From contig JAWZYU010000025.1 in assembly GCA_038380435.1 (NCBI GenBank), positions 42,416,691-42,480,690 on the forward strand: a stretch of 64,000 nucleotides of DNA, written 5' to 3'. This document shows positions 11,609 through 23,097 of this stretch, one piece after another (positions within the stretch are counted from its first letter, which is position 1; every line of letters begins with the position of its first letter). The notes under the pieces were generated by a model. That model had not been told where the DNA came from and did no database searches. It was given only the letters and a program-made list of their open reading frames with translations. Origin of the DNA: Ryuthela nishihirai (lineage: Eukaryota; Arthropoda; Arachnida; Araneae; Heptathelidae). The position numbers and the translations under genes are program-made.

Positions 11609-11944
11609 GCAGAATTTTGTTACACGTTTTTGGCTTTTTCTCGTGAACCATAGGTCGCATGACCTTGCTGTCAAGTTCGTGTTACTCGGCTCTAAAAGGG
11701 CTTTCGAATGACCCAATCATGGGTCCTCTAGGTCAATTAGGGGATATGCAGAATTTTGCTACACGTTTTTGGCGTTTTCTCATGAACCATAGGTCGCATG
11801 ACCTTGCTATCAAGTTCGTGTTACTCGGCTCTAAAAGGGCTTTCGAATGACCCTATCGTGGGTCCTCTAGGTCAATTAGGGGTCGACTTCATATGCAGAA
11901 TTTTCTTACACGTTTTTGGGTTTTTCTCGTGAACCATAGGTCGC

Positions 11945-12083
11945 ATGACCTTGCTGTCAAGTTCGTGTTACTCGGCTCTAAAAGGGCTTTCGAATGACCC
12001 AATCGTGGGTCCTCTAGGTCAATTAGGGGATATGCAGAATTTTGCTACACGTTTTTGGCGTTTTCTCATGAACCATAGGTCGC
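11945..12083 (+). repeat. Reference S monomer (139 bp)
   Basis: Close to the array consensus. In order it holds the ATGACCTTGCTG start, the CENP-B-box-like GTTCGTGTTACTCGGCT, a TTCGAA (BstBI) site, GACCC-6 nt-GGGTC, TAGGTCAATTAGGGG, ATATGCAGAATTTTG, two T tracts, and CATAGGTCGC leading into the next unit. Other S subtypes differ as linked sets. Examples are GGATTTTGTTACACG with GGCTTTTTCTCGTG, GCTACACAT with GGCCTTTTC, and GCTACAAAT with CATAAGTCGC. Confidence 0.93.
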
Positions 12084-12941
12084 ATGACCTTGCTGTCAAG
12101 TTCGTGTTACTCGGCTCTAAAAGGGCTTTCGAATGACATTATCGTGGGTCCTCTAGGTCAATTAGGGGTCGACTTCATATGCAGAATTTTGTTACACGTT
12201 TTTGGCTTTTTCTCGTGAACCATAGGTCGCATGACCTTGCTGTCAAGTTCGTGTTACTCGGCTCTAAAAGGGCTTTCGAATGACCCTATCGTGGGTCCTC
12301 TAGGTCAATTAGGGGTCGACTTCATATGCAGAATTTTGTTACACGTTTTTGGCTTTTTCTCGTGAACCATAGGTCGCATGACTTTGCTGTCAAGTTCGTG
12401 TTACTCGGCTCTAAAAGGGCTTTCGAATGACCCAATCGTGGGTCCTCTAGGTCAATTAGGGGATATGCAGAATTTTGCTACATGTTTTTGGCGTTTTCTC
12501 ATGAACCATAAGTCGCATGACCTTGCTGTCAAGTTCGTGTTACTCGGCTCTAAAAGAGCTTTCGTATGACCCTATCGTGAGTCCTCTAGGTCAATTAGGG
12601 GATATGCAGGATTTTGTTACACGTTTTTGGCTTTTTCTCGTGAACCATAGGTCGCATGACCTTGCTGTCAAGTTCGTGTTACTCGGCTCTAAAAGGGCTT
12701 TCGAATGACCCAATCATGGGTCCTCTAGGTCAATTAGGGGATATGCAGAATTTTGCTACACGTTTTTGGCGTTTTCTCATGAACCATAGGTCGCATGACC
12801 TTGCTCTCAAGTTCGTGTTACTCGGCTCTAAAAGGGCTTTCGAATGACCCTATCGTGGGTCCTCTAGGTCAATTAGGGGTCGACTTCATATGCAGAATTT
12901 TGTTACACCTTTTTGGCTTTTTCTCGTGAACCATAGGTCGC

Positions 12942-13088
12942 ATGACCTTGCTGTCAAGTTCGTGTTACTCGGCTCTAAAAGGGCTTTCGAATGACCCTAT
13001 CGTGGGTCCTCTAGGTCAATTAGGGGTCGACTTCATATGCAGAATTTTCTTACACGTTTTTGGGGTTTTCTGATGAACCATAGGTCGC
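12942..13088 (+). repeat. L-S hybrid monomer (TTTGGGGTTTTCTGATG)
   Basis: The 5' part is the L subtype with GAATTTTCTTACACG. The 3' part GTTTTCTGATGAACC belongs to an S subtype. The switch falls in the G/T run after CACGTTTTT, giving GGGG where parents read GGGT or GGCG. Confidence 0.75.
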
Positions 13089-13227
13089 ATGACCTTGCTG
13101 TAAAGTTCGTGTTACTCGGCTCTAAAAGGGCTTTCGAATGACCCTATCGTGGGTCCTCTAGGTCAATTAGGGGATATGCAGGATTTTGTTACACGTTTTT
13201 GGTCTTTTCTCATGAACCATAGGTCGC

Positions 13228-13938
13228 ATGATCTTGCTGTCAAGTTCGTGTTACTCGGCTCTAAAAGGGCTTTCGAATGACCCTATCGTGGGTCCTCTAG
13301 GTCAATTAGGGGATATGCAGAATTTTGCTACACATTTTTGGCCTTTTCTCATGAACCATAGGTCGCATGACCTTGCTGTCAAGTACGTGTTACTCGGCTC
13401 TAAAAGGGCTTTCGAATGACCCTATCGTGAGTCCTCTAGGTCAATTAGGGGATATGCAGGATTTTGTTACACGTTTTTGGCTTTTTCTCGTGAACCATAG
13501 GTCGCATGACCTTGCTGTCAAGTTCGTGTTACTCGGCTCAAAAAGGGCTTTCGAATGACCCAATCATGGTTCCTCTAGGTCAATTAGGGGATATGCAGAA
13601 TTTTGCTACACGTTTTTGGCGTTTTCTCATGAACCATAGGTCGCATGACCTTGCTCTCAAGTTCGTGTTACTCGGCTCTACAAGGGCTTTCGAATGACCC
13701 TATCGTGGGTCCTCTAGATCAATTAGGGGTCGACTTCATATGCAGAATTTTGTTACACTTTTTTGGCTTTTTCTCGTGAACCATAGGTCGCATGACCTTG
13801 CTGTCAAGTTCGTGTTACTCGGCTCTAAAAGGGCTTTCCAATGACCCTATCGTGGGTCCTCTAGGTCAATTAGGGGTCGACTTCATATGCAGAATTTTGT
13901 TACACGTTTTTGGCTTTTTCTCGTGAACCATAGGTCGC
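13228..13938 (+). repeat. Dispersed five-monomer cassette (711 bp)
   Basis: S-S-S-L-L cassette with diagnostic variants GATCTTGCTG, CAAGTACGTG, CTCAAAAAGGG with CATGGTTCC, CTCTACAAGGG, TACACTTTTTTGG and CTTTCCAATG. Other copies are at 3095-3805, 7446-8156, 45670-46379 and 50065-50774, and a partial one near 1813-2384. Copies lie up to 47 kb apart. Confidence 0.85.
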
Positions 13939-14518
13939 ATGACCTTGCTGTCAAGTTCGTGTTACTCGGCTCTAAAAGGGCTTTCGAATGACTCTTTCGT
14001 GGGTCTTCTAGGTCAATTAGGGGATATGCAGAATTTTGTTACACGTTTTTGGCCTTTTTTCATGAACCATAGGTCGCATGATCTTGCTGTGAAGTTCATG
14101 TTACTCGACTCTAAAAGGGCTTTCGCATGACCCTATCGTGGGTCCTCTAGGTCAATTAGGGGTCGACTTCATATGCAGAATTTTGTTACACGTTTTTGGC
14201 TTTTTCTCGTGAAGCATAGGTCGCATGACCTTGCTGTCAAGTTCGTGTTACTCGGCTCTAAAAGGGCTTTCGAATGACATTATCGTGGGTCCTCTAGGTC
14301 AATTAGGGGTCGACTTCATATGCAGAATTTTGTTACACGTTTTTGGCTTTTTCTCGTGAACCATAGGTCGCATGACCTTGCTGTCAAGTTCGTGTTACTC
14401 GGCTCTAAAAGGGCTTTCGAATGACCCTATCGTGGGTCCTCTAGGTCAATTAGGGGTCGACTTCATATGCAGAATTTTGTTACACCTTTTTGGCTTTTTC
14501 TCGTGAACCATAGGTCGC

Positions 14519-17500
14519 ATGACTTTGCTGTCAAGTTCGTGTTACTCGGCTCTAAAAGGGCTTTCGAATGACCCAATCGTGGGTCCTCTAGGTCAATTAG
14601 GGGATATGCAGAATTTTGCTACACGTTTTTGGCGTTTTCTCATGAACCATAGGTCGCATGACCTTGCTGTCAAGTTCGTATTACTCGGCTCTAAAAGGGC
14701 TTTCGTATGACCCTATCGGGAGTCCTCTAGGTCAATTAGGGGATATGCAGGATTTTGTTACACGTTTTTGGCTTTTTCTCGTGAACCATAGGTCGCATGA
14801 CCTTGCTGTCAAGTTCGTGTTACTCGGCTTTAAAAGGGCTTTCGAATGACCCAATCGTGGGTCCTCTAGGTCAATTAGGGGATATGCAGAATTTTGCTAC
14901 ATATTTTTGGCGTTTTCTCATGAACCATAAGTCGCATGACCTTGCTGTCAAGTTCGTGTTATTCGGCTCTAAAAGGGCTTTCGATTGACATTATCGTGGA
15001 TCCTCTAGGTCAATTAGGGGTCGACTTCATATGCAGAATTTTGTTACACGTTTTTGGCTTTTTCTGGTGAACCATAGGTCGCATGACCTTGCTGTCAAGT
15101 TCGCGTTACTCGGCTCTAAAAGGGCTTTCGAATGACCCTATCGTGAGTCCTCTAGTCAATTAGGGGATATGCAGGATTTTGTTATACGTTTTTGGCGTTT
15201 TCTGATGAACCATAGGTCGCATGACCTTGCTGTCAAGTTCGTTTTACTCGGCTCCTAAAGGGCTTTCGAATGACCCTATCATGGGTCCTCTAGGTCAATT
15301 AGGGGATATGCAGGATTTTGTTACACGTTTTTGGTCTTTTCTCATGAACCATAGGTCGCATGACCTTGCTGTCAAGTTCGTGTTACTCGGCTCTAAAAGG
15401 GCTTTCGAATGATCCTATCGTGGGTCCTCTAGGTCAATTAGGGGATATGCAGAATTTTGTTACACGTTTTTGGCCTTTTTTCATGAACCATAGGTCGCAT
15501 GACCTTGCTGTCAAGTTCGTGTTACTCGGCTCTAAAAGGGCTTTCGCACGACCCTATCGTCGGTCCTCTAGGTCAATTAGGGGATATGCAGAATTTTGCT
15601 ACACGTTTTTGGCCTTTTCTCATGAACCATAAGTCGCATGACCTTGCTGTCAAGTTCGTGTTACTCGGCTCTAAAAGGGCTTTCGCATGACCCTATCGTG
15701 GTTCCTCTAGGTCAATTAGGGGATATGCAGAATTTTGTTAAACGTTTTTGGCTTTTTCTCCTGAACCAGAGGTCGCATGACCTTGCTGTCAAGTTCGTGT
15801 TAGTCGGCTCTAAAAGGGCTTTCGAATGACCCAATCGTGGGTCCTCTAGGTCAATTAGGGGATATGCAGAATTTTGTTACACGTTTTTGGCCTTTTCTCA
15901 TGAACCATAGGTCGCATGATCTTGCTGTGAAGTTCATGTTACTCGGCTCTAAAAGGGCTTTCGCATGACCCTATCGTTTGTCCTCTAGGTAAATTAGGGG
16001 TCGACTTCATATGCAGAATTTTGTTACACCTTTTTTTCTTTTTCTCGTGAACCATAGGTCTCATGACCTTGCTGTCAAGTTCGTGTTACTCGGCTCTAAA
16101 AGGGCTTTCGAACGACCCTATCGTGAGTCCTCTAGGTCAATTAGGGGATATGCAGGATTTTGCTACACGTTTTTCGCGTTTTCTCATGAACCAAAGGTCG
16201 CATGACCTTGCTGTCAAGTTCGTGTTACTCGGCTCTAAAAGGGCTTTCGAATAACCCTATCGTGGGTCCTCTAGGTCAATTAGGGTATCGACTTCATATG
16301 CAGAATTTTGTTAGACGTTTTTGGCTTTTTCTCGTGAACCATAGGTCGCATGACCTTGCTGTCAAGTTCGTGTTACTCGGCTCTAAAAGGGGTTTCGAAT
16401 GACCCTATCGTGGGTCCTCTAGGTCAATTAGGGGATATGCAGAATTTTGCTACACATTTTTGGCCTTTTCTCATGAACCATAGGTCGCATGACCTTGCTG
16501 TGAAGTTCGTGTTACTCGGCTCTAAAAGGACTTTCGAACGACCCTATCGTGGGTCCTCTAGGTCAATTAGGGGATATGCAGAAATTTGCTACACGTTTTT
16601 GGCGTTTTCTCATGAACCATAGGTCGCATGACCTTGCTGTCAAGTTCGTGTTACTCTGCTCTAAAAGGGCTTTCGAATGACCCTATCGTGGGTCCTCTAG
16701 GTCAATTAGGGGATATGCAGGATATTGTTACACGTTTTTTGCCTTTTCTCATGAACCATAGGTCGCATGACCTTGCTGTCAAGTTCGTGTTACTCGGCTC
16801 TAAAAGGGCTTTCGAATGACCCTATCGTGGGTCCTCTAGGTCAATTAGGGGATATGCAGGATTTTGTTACATGTTTTTGGCCTTTTCTCATGAACCATAG
16901 GTCGCATGACCTTGCTGTCAAGTTCGTGTTACTCGGCTCTAAAAGGGCTTTCGCACGACCCTATCGTGGGTCCTCTAGGTCAATTAGGGGCTATGCAGAA
17001 TTTTGCTACACCTTTTTGGCCTTTTCTCATGAACCATAGGTCGCATGACCTTGCTGTCAAGTTCGTGTTACTCGGCTCTAAAAGGGCTTTCGTGGGTCCT
17101 CTAGGTCAATTAGGGGATATGCAGAATTTTGCTACACGTTTTTGGCGTTTTCTCATGAACCATAGGTCGCATGACCTTGCTGTCAAGTTCATGTTACTCG
17201 GCTCTAAAAGGGCTTTCGAATGACCCTATCGTGAGTCCTCTAGGTCAATTAGGGGATATGCAGGATTTTGTTACACCTTTTTTGCCTTTTCTCATGAACC
17301 ATAGGTCGCATGACCTTGCTGTCAAGTTCGTGTTACTCGGCTCTAAAAGGGCTTTCGAATGACCCAATCGTGGGTCCTGTAGGTCAATTAGGGGGTATGC
17401 AGAATTTTGTTACATGTTTTTGGCCTTTTCTCATGAACCATAGGTCGCATGATCTTGCTGTGAAGTTCATGTTACTCGGCTCTAAAAGGGCTTTCGCATG

Positions 17501-17889
17501 ACCCTATCGTGGGTCCTCTAGGTAAATTAGGGGTCGACTTCATATGCAGAATTTTGTTACACGTTTTTGGCTTTTTCTCGTGAACCATAGGTCGCATGAC
17601 CTTGCTGTCAAGTTCGTGTTACTCGGCTCTAAAAGGGCTTTCGAATGACATTATCGTGGGTCCTCTAGGTCAATTAGGGGTCGACTTCATATGCAGAATT
17701 TTGTTACACGTTTTTGGCTTTTTCTCGTGAACCATAGGTCGCATGACCTTGCTGTCAAGTTCGTGTTACTCGGCTCTAAAAGGGCTTTCGAATGACATTA
17801 TCGTGGGTCCTCTAGGTCAATTAGGGGTCGACTTCATATGCAGAATTTTGTTACACCTTTTTGGCTTTTTCTCGTGAACCATAGGTCGC
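14519..17889 (+). repeat. HOR25 copy a (24 monomers, 3,371 bp)
   Basis: Aligns with 24519-28028 at offset 10,139 from about 14658 onward. It is exactly 139 bp shorter: the first two monomers of HOR25 are merged into one. It carries all landmarks of the unit in order: 138-bp monomer near 15152, CTCCTGAACCAGAGG, 148-bp monomer at 16202, 126-bp monomer at 17045, CTGTAGG/GGGGGTATG monomer at 17310, then three L. Confidence 0.88.
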
Positions 17890-19310
17890 ATGACTTTGCT
17901 GTCAAGTTCGTGTTACTCGGCTCTAAAAGGGCTTTCGAATGACCCAATCGTGGGTCCTCTAGGTCAATTAGGGGATATGCAGAATTTTGCTACACGTTTT
18001 TGGCGTTTTCTCATGAACCATAGGTCGCATGACCTTTCTGTCAAGTTCGTGTTACTCGACTCTAAAAGGGCTTTCGAATGACCCTATCGTGGGTCCTCTA
18101 GGTCAATTAGGGGATATGCAGGATTTTGCTAAACGTTTTTGGCGTTTTCTCATGAACCATAGGTCGCATGACCTTGCTGTCAAGTTCGTGTTACTCGGCT
18201 TTAAAAGGGCTTTCGAATGACCCAATCGTGGGTCCTCTAGGTCAATTAGGGGATATGCAGAATTTTGCTACAAATTTTTGGCGTTTTCTCATGAACCATA
18301 AGTCGCATGACCTTGCTGTCAAGTTCGTGTTATTCGGCTTTAAAAGGGCTTTCGATTGACATTATCGTGGATCCTCTAGGTCAATTAGGGGTCGACTTCA
18401 TATGCAGAATTTTGTTACACGTTTTTGGCTTTTTCTGGTGAACCATAGGTCGCATGACCTTGCTGTCAAGTTCGCGTTACTCGGCTCTAAAAGGGCTTTC
18501 GAATGACCCTATCGTGAGTCCTCTAGTCAATTAGGGGATATGCAGGATTTTGTTATACGTTTTTGGCGTTTTCTGATGAACCATAGGTCGCATGACCTTG
18601 CTGTCAAGTTCGTTTTACTCGGCTCTTAAAGGGCTTTCGAATGACCCTATCGTGGGTCCTCTAGGTCAATTAGGGGATATGCAGGATTTTGTTACACGTT
18701 TTTGGTCTTTTCTCATGAACCATAGGTCGCATGACCTTGCTGTCAAGTTCGTGTTACTCGGCTCTAAAAGGGCTTTCGAATGATCCTATCGTGGGTCCTG
18801 TAGGTCAATTAGGGGGTATGCAGAATTTTGTTACACGTTTTTGGCCTTTTCTCATGAACCATAGGTCGCATGATCTTGCTGTGAAGTTCATGTTACTCGC
18901 CTCTAAAAGGGCTTTCGCATGACCCTATCGTGGGTCCTCTAGGTAAATTAGGGGTCGACTTCATATGCAGAATTTTGTTACACGTTTTTGGCTTTTTCTC
19001 GTGAACCATAGGTCGCATGACCTTGCTGTCAAGTTCGTGTTACTCGGCTCTAAAAGGGCTTTCGAATGACATTATCGTGGGTCCTCTAGGTCAATTAGGG
19101 GTCGACTTCATATGCAGAATTTTGTTACACGTTTTTGGCTTTTTCTCGTGAACCATAGGTCGCATGACCTTGCTGTCAAGTTCGTGTTACTCGGCTCTAA
19201 AAGGGCTTTCGAATGACACTATCGTGGGTCCTCTAGGTCAATTAGGGGTCGACTTCATATGCAGAATTTTGTTACACCTTTTTGGCTTTTTCTCGTGAAC
19301 CATAGGTCGC
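17890..19310 (+). repeat. 10-monomer unit (1,421 bp), deletion derivative of HOR25
   Basis: Order from the start: S S S L S(138) S S L L L. It corresponds to the first seven monomers plus the last four of HOR25 with one further monomer missing. The second monomer is chimeric: GGATTTTGCTAAACG followed downstream by GGCTTTAAAAG. Identical units lie at 23098 and 31539. Confidence 0.9.
18454..18591 (+). repeat. 138-bp S monomer (1-bp deletion class)
   Basis: CTCTAGTCAATT replaces CTCTAGGTCAATT, with linked GTTATACG and TTTCTGATGAACC variants downstream. It marks a fixed place in the 10-, 11-, 16- and 25-monomer units. Copies lie near 15152, 18525, 20085, 23735, 25295, 28805, 32175, 33735, 35295, 37555 and 52117. 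Related forms without the ATACG variant lie near 1605, 2885, 7235, 45460 and 49857. Confidence 0.88.
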
Positions 19311-20715
19311 ATGACTTTGCTGTCAAGTTCGTGTTACTCGGCTCTAAAAGGGCTTTCGAATGACCCAATCGTGGGTCCTCTAGGTCAATTAGGGGATATG
19401 CAGAATTTTGCTACACGTTTTTGGCGTTTTCTCATGAACCATAGGTCGCATGACCTTTCTGTCAAGTTCGTGTTACTCGACTCTAAAAGGGCTTTCGAAT
19501 GACCCTATCGTGGGTCCTCTAGGTCAATTAGGGGATATGCAGAATTTTGCTAAACGTTTTTGGCGTTTTCTCATGAACCATAGGTCGCATGACCTTGCTG
19601 TCAAGTTCGTGTTACTCGGCTCTAAAAGGGCTTTCGTATGACCCTATCGGGAGTCCTCTAGGTCAATTAGGGGATATGCAGGATTTTGTTACACGTTTTT
19701 GGCTTTTTCTCGTGAACCATAGGTCGCATGACCTTGCTGTCAAGTTCGTGTTACTCGGCTTTAAAAGGGCTTTCGAATGACCCAATCGTGGGTCCTCTAG
19801 GTCAATTAGGGGATATGCAGAATTTTGCTACAAATTTTTGGCGTTTTCTCATGAACCATAAGTCGCATGACCTTGCTGTCAAGTTCGTGTTATTCGGCTC
19901 TAAAAGGGCTTTCGATTGACATTATCGTGGATCCTCTAGGTCAATTAGGGGTCGACTTCATATGCAGAATTTTGTTACACGTTTTTGGCTTTTTCTGGTG
20001 AACCATAGGTCGCATGACCTTGCTGTCAAGTTCGCGTTACTCGGCTCTAAAAGGGCTTTCGAATGACCCTATCGTGAGTCCTCTAGTCAATTAGGGGATA
20101 TGCAGGATTTTGTTATACGTTTTTGGCGTTTTCTGATGAACCATAGGTCGCATGACCTTGCTGTCAAGTTCGTTTTACTCGGCTCCTAAAGGGCTTTCGA
20201 ATGACCCTATCATGGGTCCTCTAGGTCAATTAGGGGATATGCAGGATTTTGTTACACGTTTTTGGTCTTTTCTCATGAACCATAGGTCGCATGACCTTGC
20301 TGTCAAGTTCGTGTTACTCGGCTCTAAAAGGGCTTTCGAATGATCCTATCGTGGGTCCTCTAGGTCAATTAGGGGATATGCAGAATTTTGTTACACGTTT
20401 TTGGCCTTTTCTCATGAACCATAGGTCGCATGACCTTGCTGTCAAGTTCGTGTTACTCGGCTCTAAAAGGGCTTTCGAATGACCCAATCGTGGGTCCTGT
20501 AGGTCAATTAGGGGGTATGCAGAATTTTGTTACATGTTTTTGGCCTTTTCTCATGAACCATAGGTCGCATGATCTTGCTGTGAAGTTCATGTTACTCGGC
20601 TCTAAAAGGGCTTTCGCATGACCCTATCGTGGGTCCTCTAGGTAAATTAGGGGTCGACTTCATATGCAGAATTTTGTTACACGTTTTTGGCTTTTTCTCG
20701 TGAACCATAGGTCGC
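19311..20715 (+). repeat. 10-monomer unit with one terminal L (1,405 bp)
   Basis: Begins like the 11-monomer unit (S S S S L S138 S), then has two S monomers at 20291 and 20430 and a single L at 20569 instead of three. It is a separate rearrangement of the same parent unit. Confidence 0.82.
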
Positions 20716-21610
20716 ATGACCTTGCTGTCAAGTTCGTGTTACTCGGCTCTAAAAGGGCTTTCGAATGACCCAATCGTGGGTCCTCTAGGTCAATTAGGGG
20801 ATATGCAGAATTTTGCTACACGTTTTTGGCGTTTTCTCATGAACCATAGGTCACATGACCTTTCTGTCAAGTTCGTGTTACTCGACTCTAAAAGGGCTTT
20901 CGAATGACCCTATCGTGGGTCCTCTAGGTCAATTAGGGGATATGCAGAATTTTGCTAAACGTTTTTGGCGTTTTCTCATGAACCATAGGTCGCATGACCT
21001 TGCTGTCAAGTTCGTGTTACTCGGCTCTAAAAGGGCTTTCGTATGACCCTATCGGGAGTCCTCTAGGTCAATTAGGGGATATGCAGGATTTTGTTACACG
21101 TTTTTGGCTTTTTCTCGTGAACCATAGGTCGCATGACCTTGCTGTCAAGTTCGTGTTACTCGGCTTTAAAAGGGCTTTCGAATGACCCAATCGTGGGTCC
21201 TCTAGGTCAATTAGGGGATATGCAGAATTTTGCTACAAATTTTTGGCGTTTTCTCATGAACCATAAGTCGCATGACCTTGCTGTCAAGTTCGTGTTATTC
21301 GGCTCTAAAAGGGCTTTCGATTGACATTATCGTGGATCCTCTAGGTCAATTAGGGGTCGACTTCATATGCAGAATTTTGTTACACGTTTTTGGCGTTTTC
21401 TGATGAACCATAGGTCGCATGACCTTGCTGTCAAGTTCGTTTTACTCGGCTCCTAAAGGGCTTTCGAATGACCCTATCATGGGTCCTCTAGGTCAATTAG
21501 GGGATATGCAGGATTTTGTTACACGTTTTTGGTCTTTTCTCATGAACCATAGGTCGCATGACCTTGCTGTCAAGTTCGTGTTACTCGGCTCTAAAAGGGC
21601 TTTCGAATGA
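20716..21610 (+). repeat. Truncated HOR25-type start with hybrid monomer
   Basis: Four S monomers matching the start of HOR25, then the L-S hybrid at 21272-21418, then monomers like 25360 and the beginning of 25499. The hybrid removed the 138-bp monomer that normally follows the L. Confidence 0.8.
21272..21418 (+). repeat. L-S hybrid monomer with 11-bp breakpoint interval
   Basis: The 5' part is L (GTCGAC at about 21357, TTACACG with C at 21383). From GGCG at 21395 onward it reads GTTTTCTGATGAACC of the 138-bp S monomer, which itself has TTATACG. The exchange therefore lies between 21384 and 21394, in ACGTTTTTGGC. The result is one monomer fewer than in sister units. Confidence 0.85.
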
Positions 21611-23097
21611 TCCTATCGTGGGTCCTCTAGGTCAATTAGGGGATATGCAGAATTTTGCTACACATTTTTGGCCTTTTCTCATGAACCATAGGTCGCATGA
21701 CCTTGCTGTGAAGTTCGTGTTACTCGGCTCTAAAAGGACTTTCGAACGACCCTATCGTGGGTCCTCTAGGTCAATTAGGGGATATGCAGAAATTTGCTAC
21801 ACGTTTTTGGCGTTTTCTCATGAACCATAGGTCGCATGACCTTGCTGTCAAGTTCGTGTTACTCTGCTCTAAAAGGGCTTTCGAATGACCCTATCATGGG
21901 TCCTCTAGGTCAATTAGGGGATATGCAGGATTTTGTTACACGTTTTTGGTCTTTTCTCATGAACCATAGGTCGCATGACCTTGCTGTCAAGTTCGTGTTA
22001 CTCGGCTCTAAAAGGGCTTTCGAATGACCCTATCGTGGGTCCTCTAGGTCAATTAGGGGATATGCAGGATTTTGTTACATGTTTTTGGCCTTTTCTCATG
22101 AACCATAGGTCGCATGACCTTGCTGTCAAGTTCGTGTTACTCGGCTCTAAAAGGGCTTTCGCACGACCCTATCGTGGGTCCTCTAGGTCAATTAGGGGCT
22201 ATGCAGAATTTTGCTACACCTTTTTGGCCTTTTCTCATGAACCATAGGTCGCATGACCTTGCTGTCAAGTTCGTGTTACTCGGCTCTAAAAGGGCTTTCG
22301 TGGGTCCTCTAGGTCAATTAGGGGATATGCAGAATTTTGCTACACGTTTTTGGCGTTTTCTCATGAACCATAGGTCGCATGACCTTGCTGTCAAGTTCAT
22401 GTTACTCGGCTCTAAAAGGGCTTTCGAATGACCCTATCGTGAGTCCTCTAGGTCAATTAGGGGATATGCAGGATTTTGTTACACCTTTTTTGCCTTTTCT
22501 CATGAACCATAGGTCGCATGACCTTGCTGTCAAGTTCGTGTTACTCGGCTCTAAAAGGGCTTTCGAATGACCCAATCGTGGGTCCTGTAGGTCAATTAGG
22601 GGGTATGCAGAATTTTGTTACATGTTTTTGGCCTTTTCTCATGAACCATAGGTCGCATGATCTTGCTGTGAAGTTCATGTTACTCGGCTCTAAAAGGGCT
22701 TTCGCATGACCCTATCGTGGGTCCTCTAGGTAAATTAGGGGTCGACTTCATATGCAGAATTTTGTTACACGTTTTTGGCTTTTTCTCGTGAACCATAGGT
22801 CGCATGACCTTGCTGTCAAGTTCGTGTTACTCGGCTCTAAAAGGGCTTTCGAATGACATTATCGTGGGTCCTCTAGGTCAATTAGGGGTCGACTTCATAT
22901 GCAGAATTTTGTTACACGTTTTTGGCTTTTTCTCGTGAACCATAGGTCGCATGACCTTGCTGTCAAGTTCGTGTTACTCGGCTCTAAAAGGGCTTTCGAA
23001 TGACCCTATCGTGGGTCCTCTAGGTCAATTAGGGGTCGACTTCATATGCAGAATTTTGTTACACCTTTTTGGCTTTTTCTCGTGAACCATAGGTCGC
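21611..23097 (+). repeat. HOR25 tail segment (matches 16403-17889)
   Basis: Aligned to copy a at offset 5,208, including the 126-bp monomer at 22253, the CTGTAGG monomer and three terminal L. The offset-5,208 match continues to about 25,600 and equals 37 monomers. One monomer, 21836-21974, departs from the pattern (see its own entry). Confidence 0.86.
21836..21974 (+). repeat. Monomer with probable gene-conversion patch
   Basis: It starts with CTCTGCTCTAAAAG as expected from the sister at 16628. From CTATCATGGG (about 21890) to GTTTTTGGTCTTTTC (about 21952) it matches the 20152-type monomer instead. The next monomer returns to the expected sequence. A tract of at least about 60 bp inside one unit was replaced. 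Confidence 0.7.

Larger units (their letters stand above)
11609..14518 (+). repeat. Mosaic of pieces shared with 3-4 kb and 43-50 kb
   Basis: The segment 12378-12846 carries the variant series seen at 43979-44447 and 48374-48842 (GCTACATG, AAAAGAGCTTTCGTATG, CAATCATGGG). The segment 13228-13938 matches 3095-3805, 7446-8156, 45670-46379 and 50065-50774. The monomer at 13939 has the unusual GACTCTTTCG. This stretch looks like a junction zone between array domains. Confidence 0.8.
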
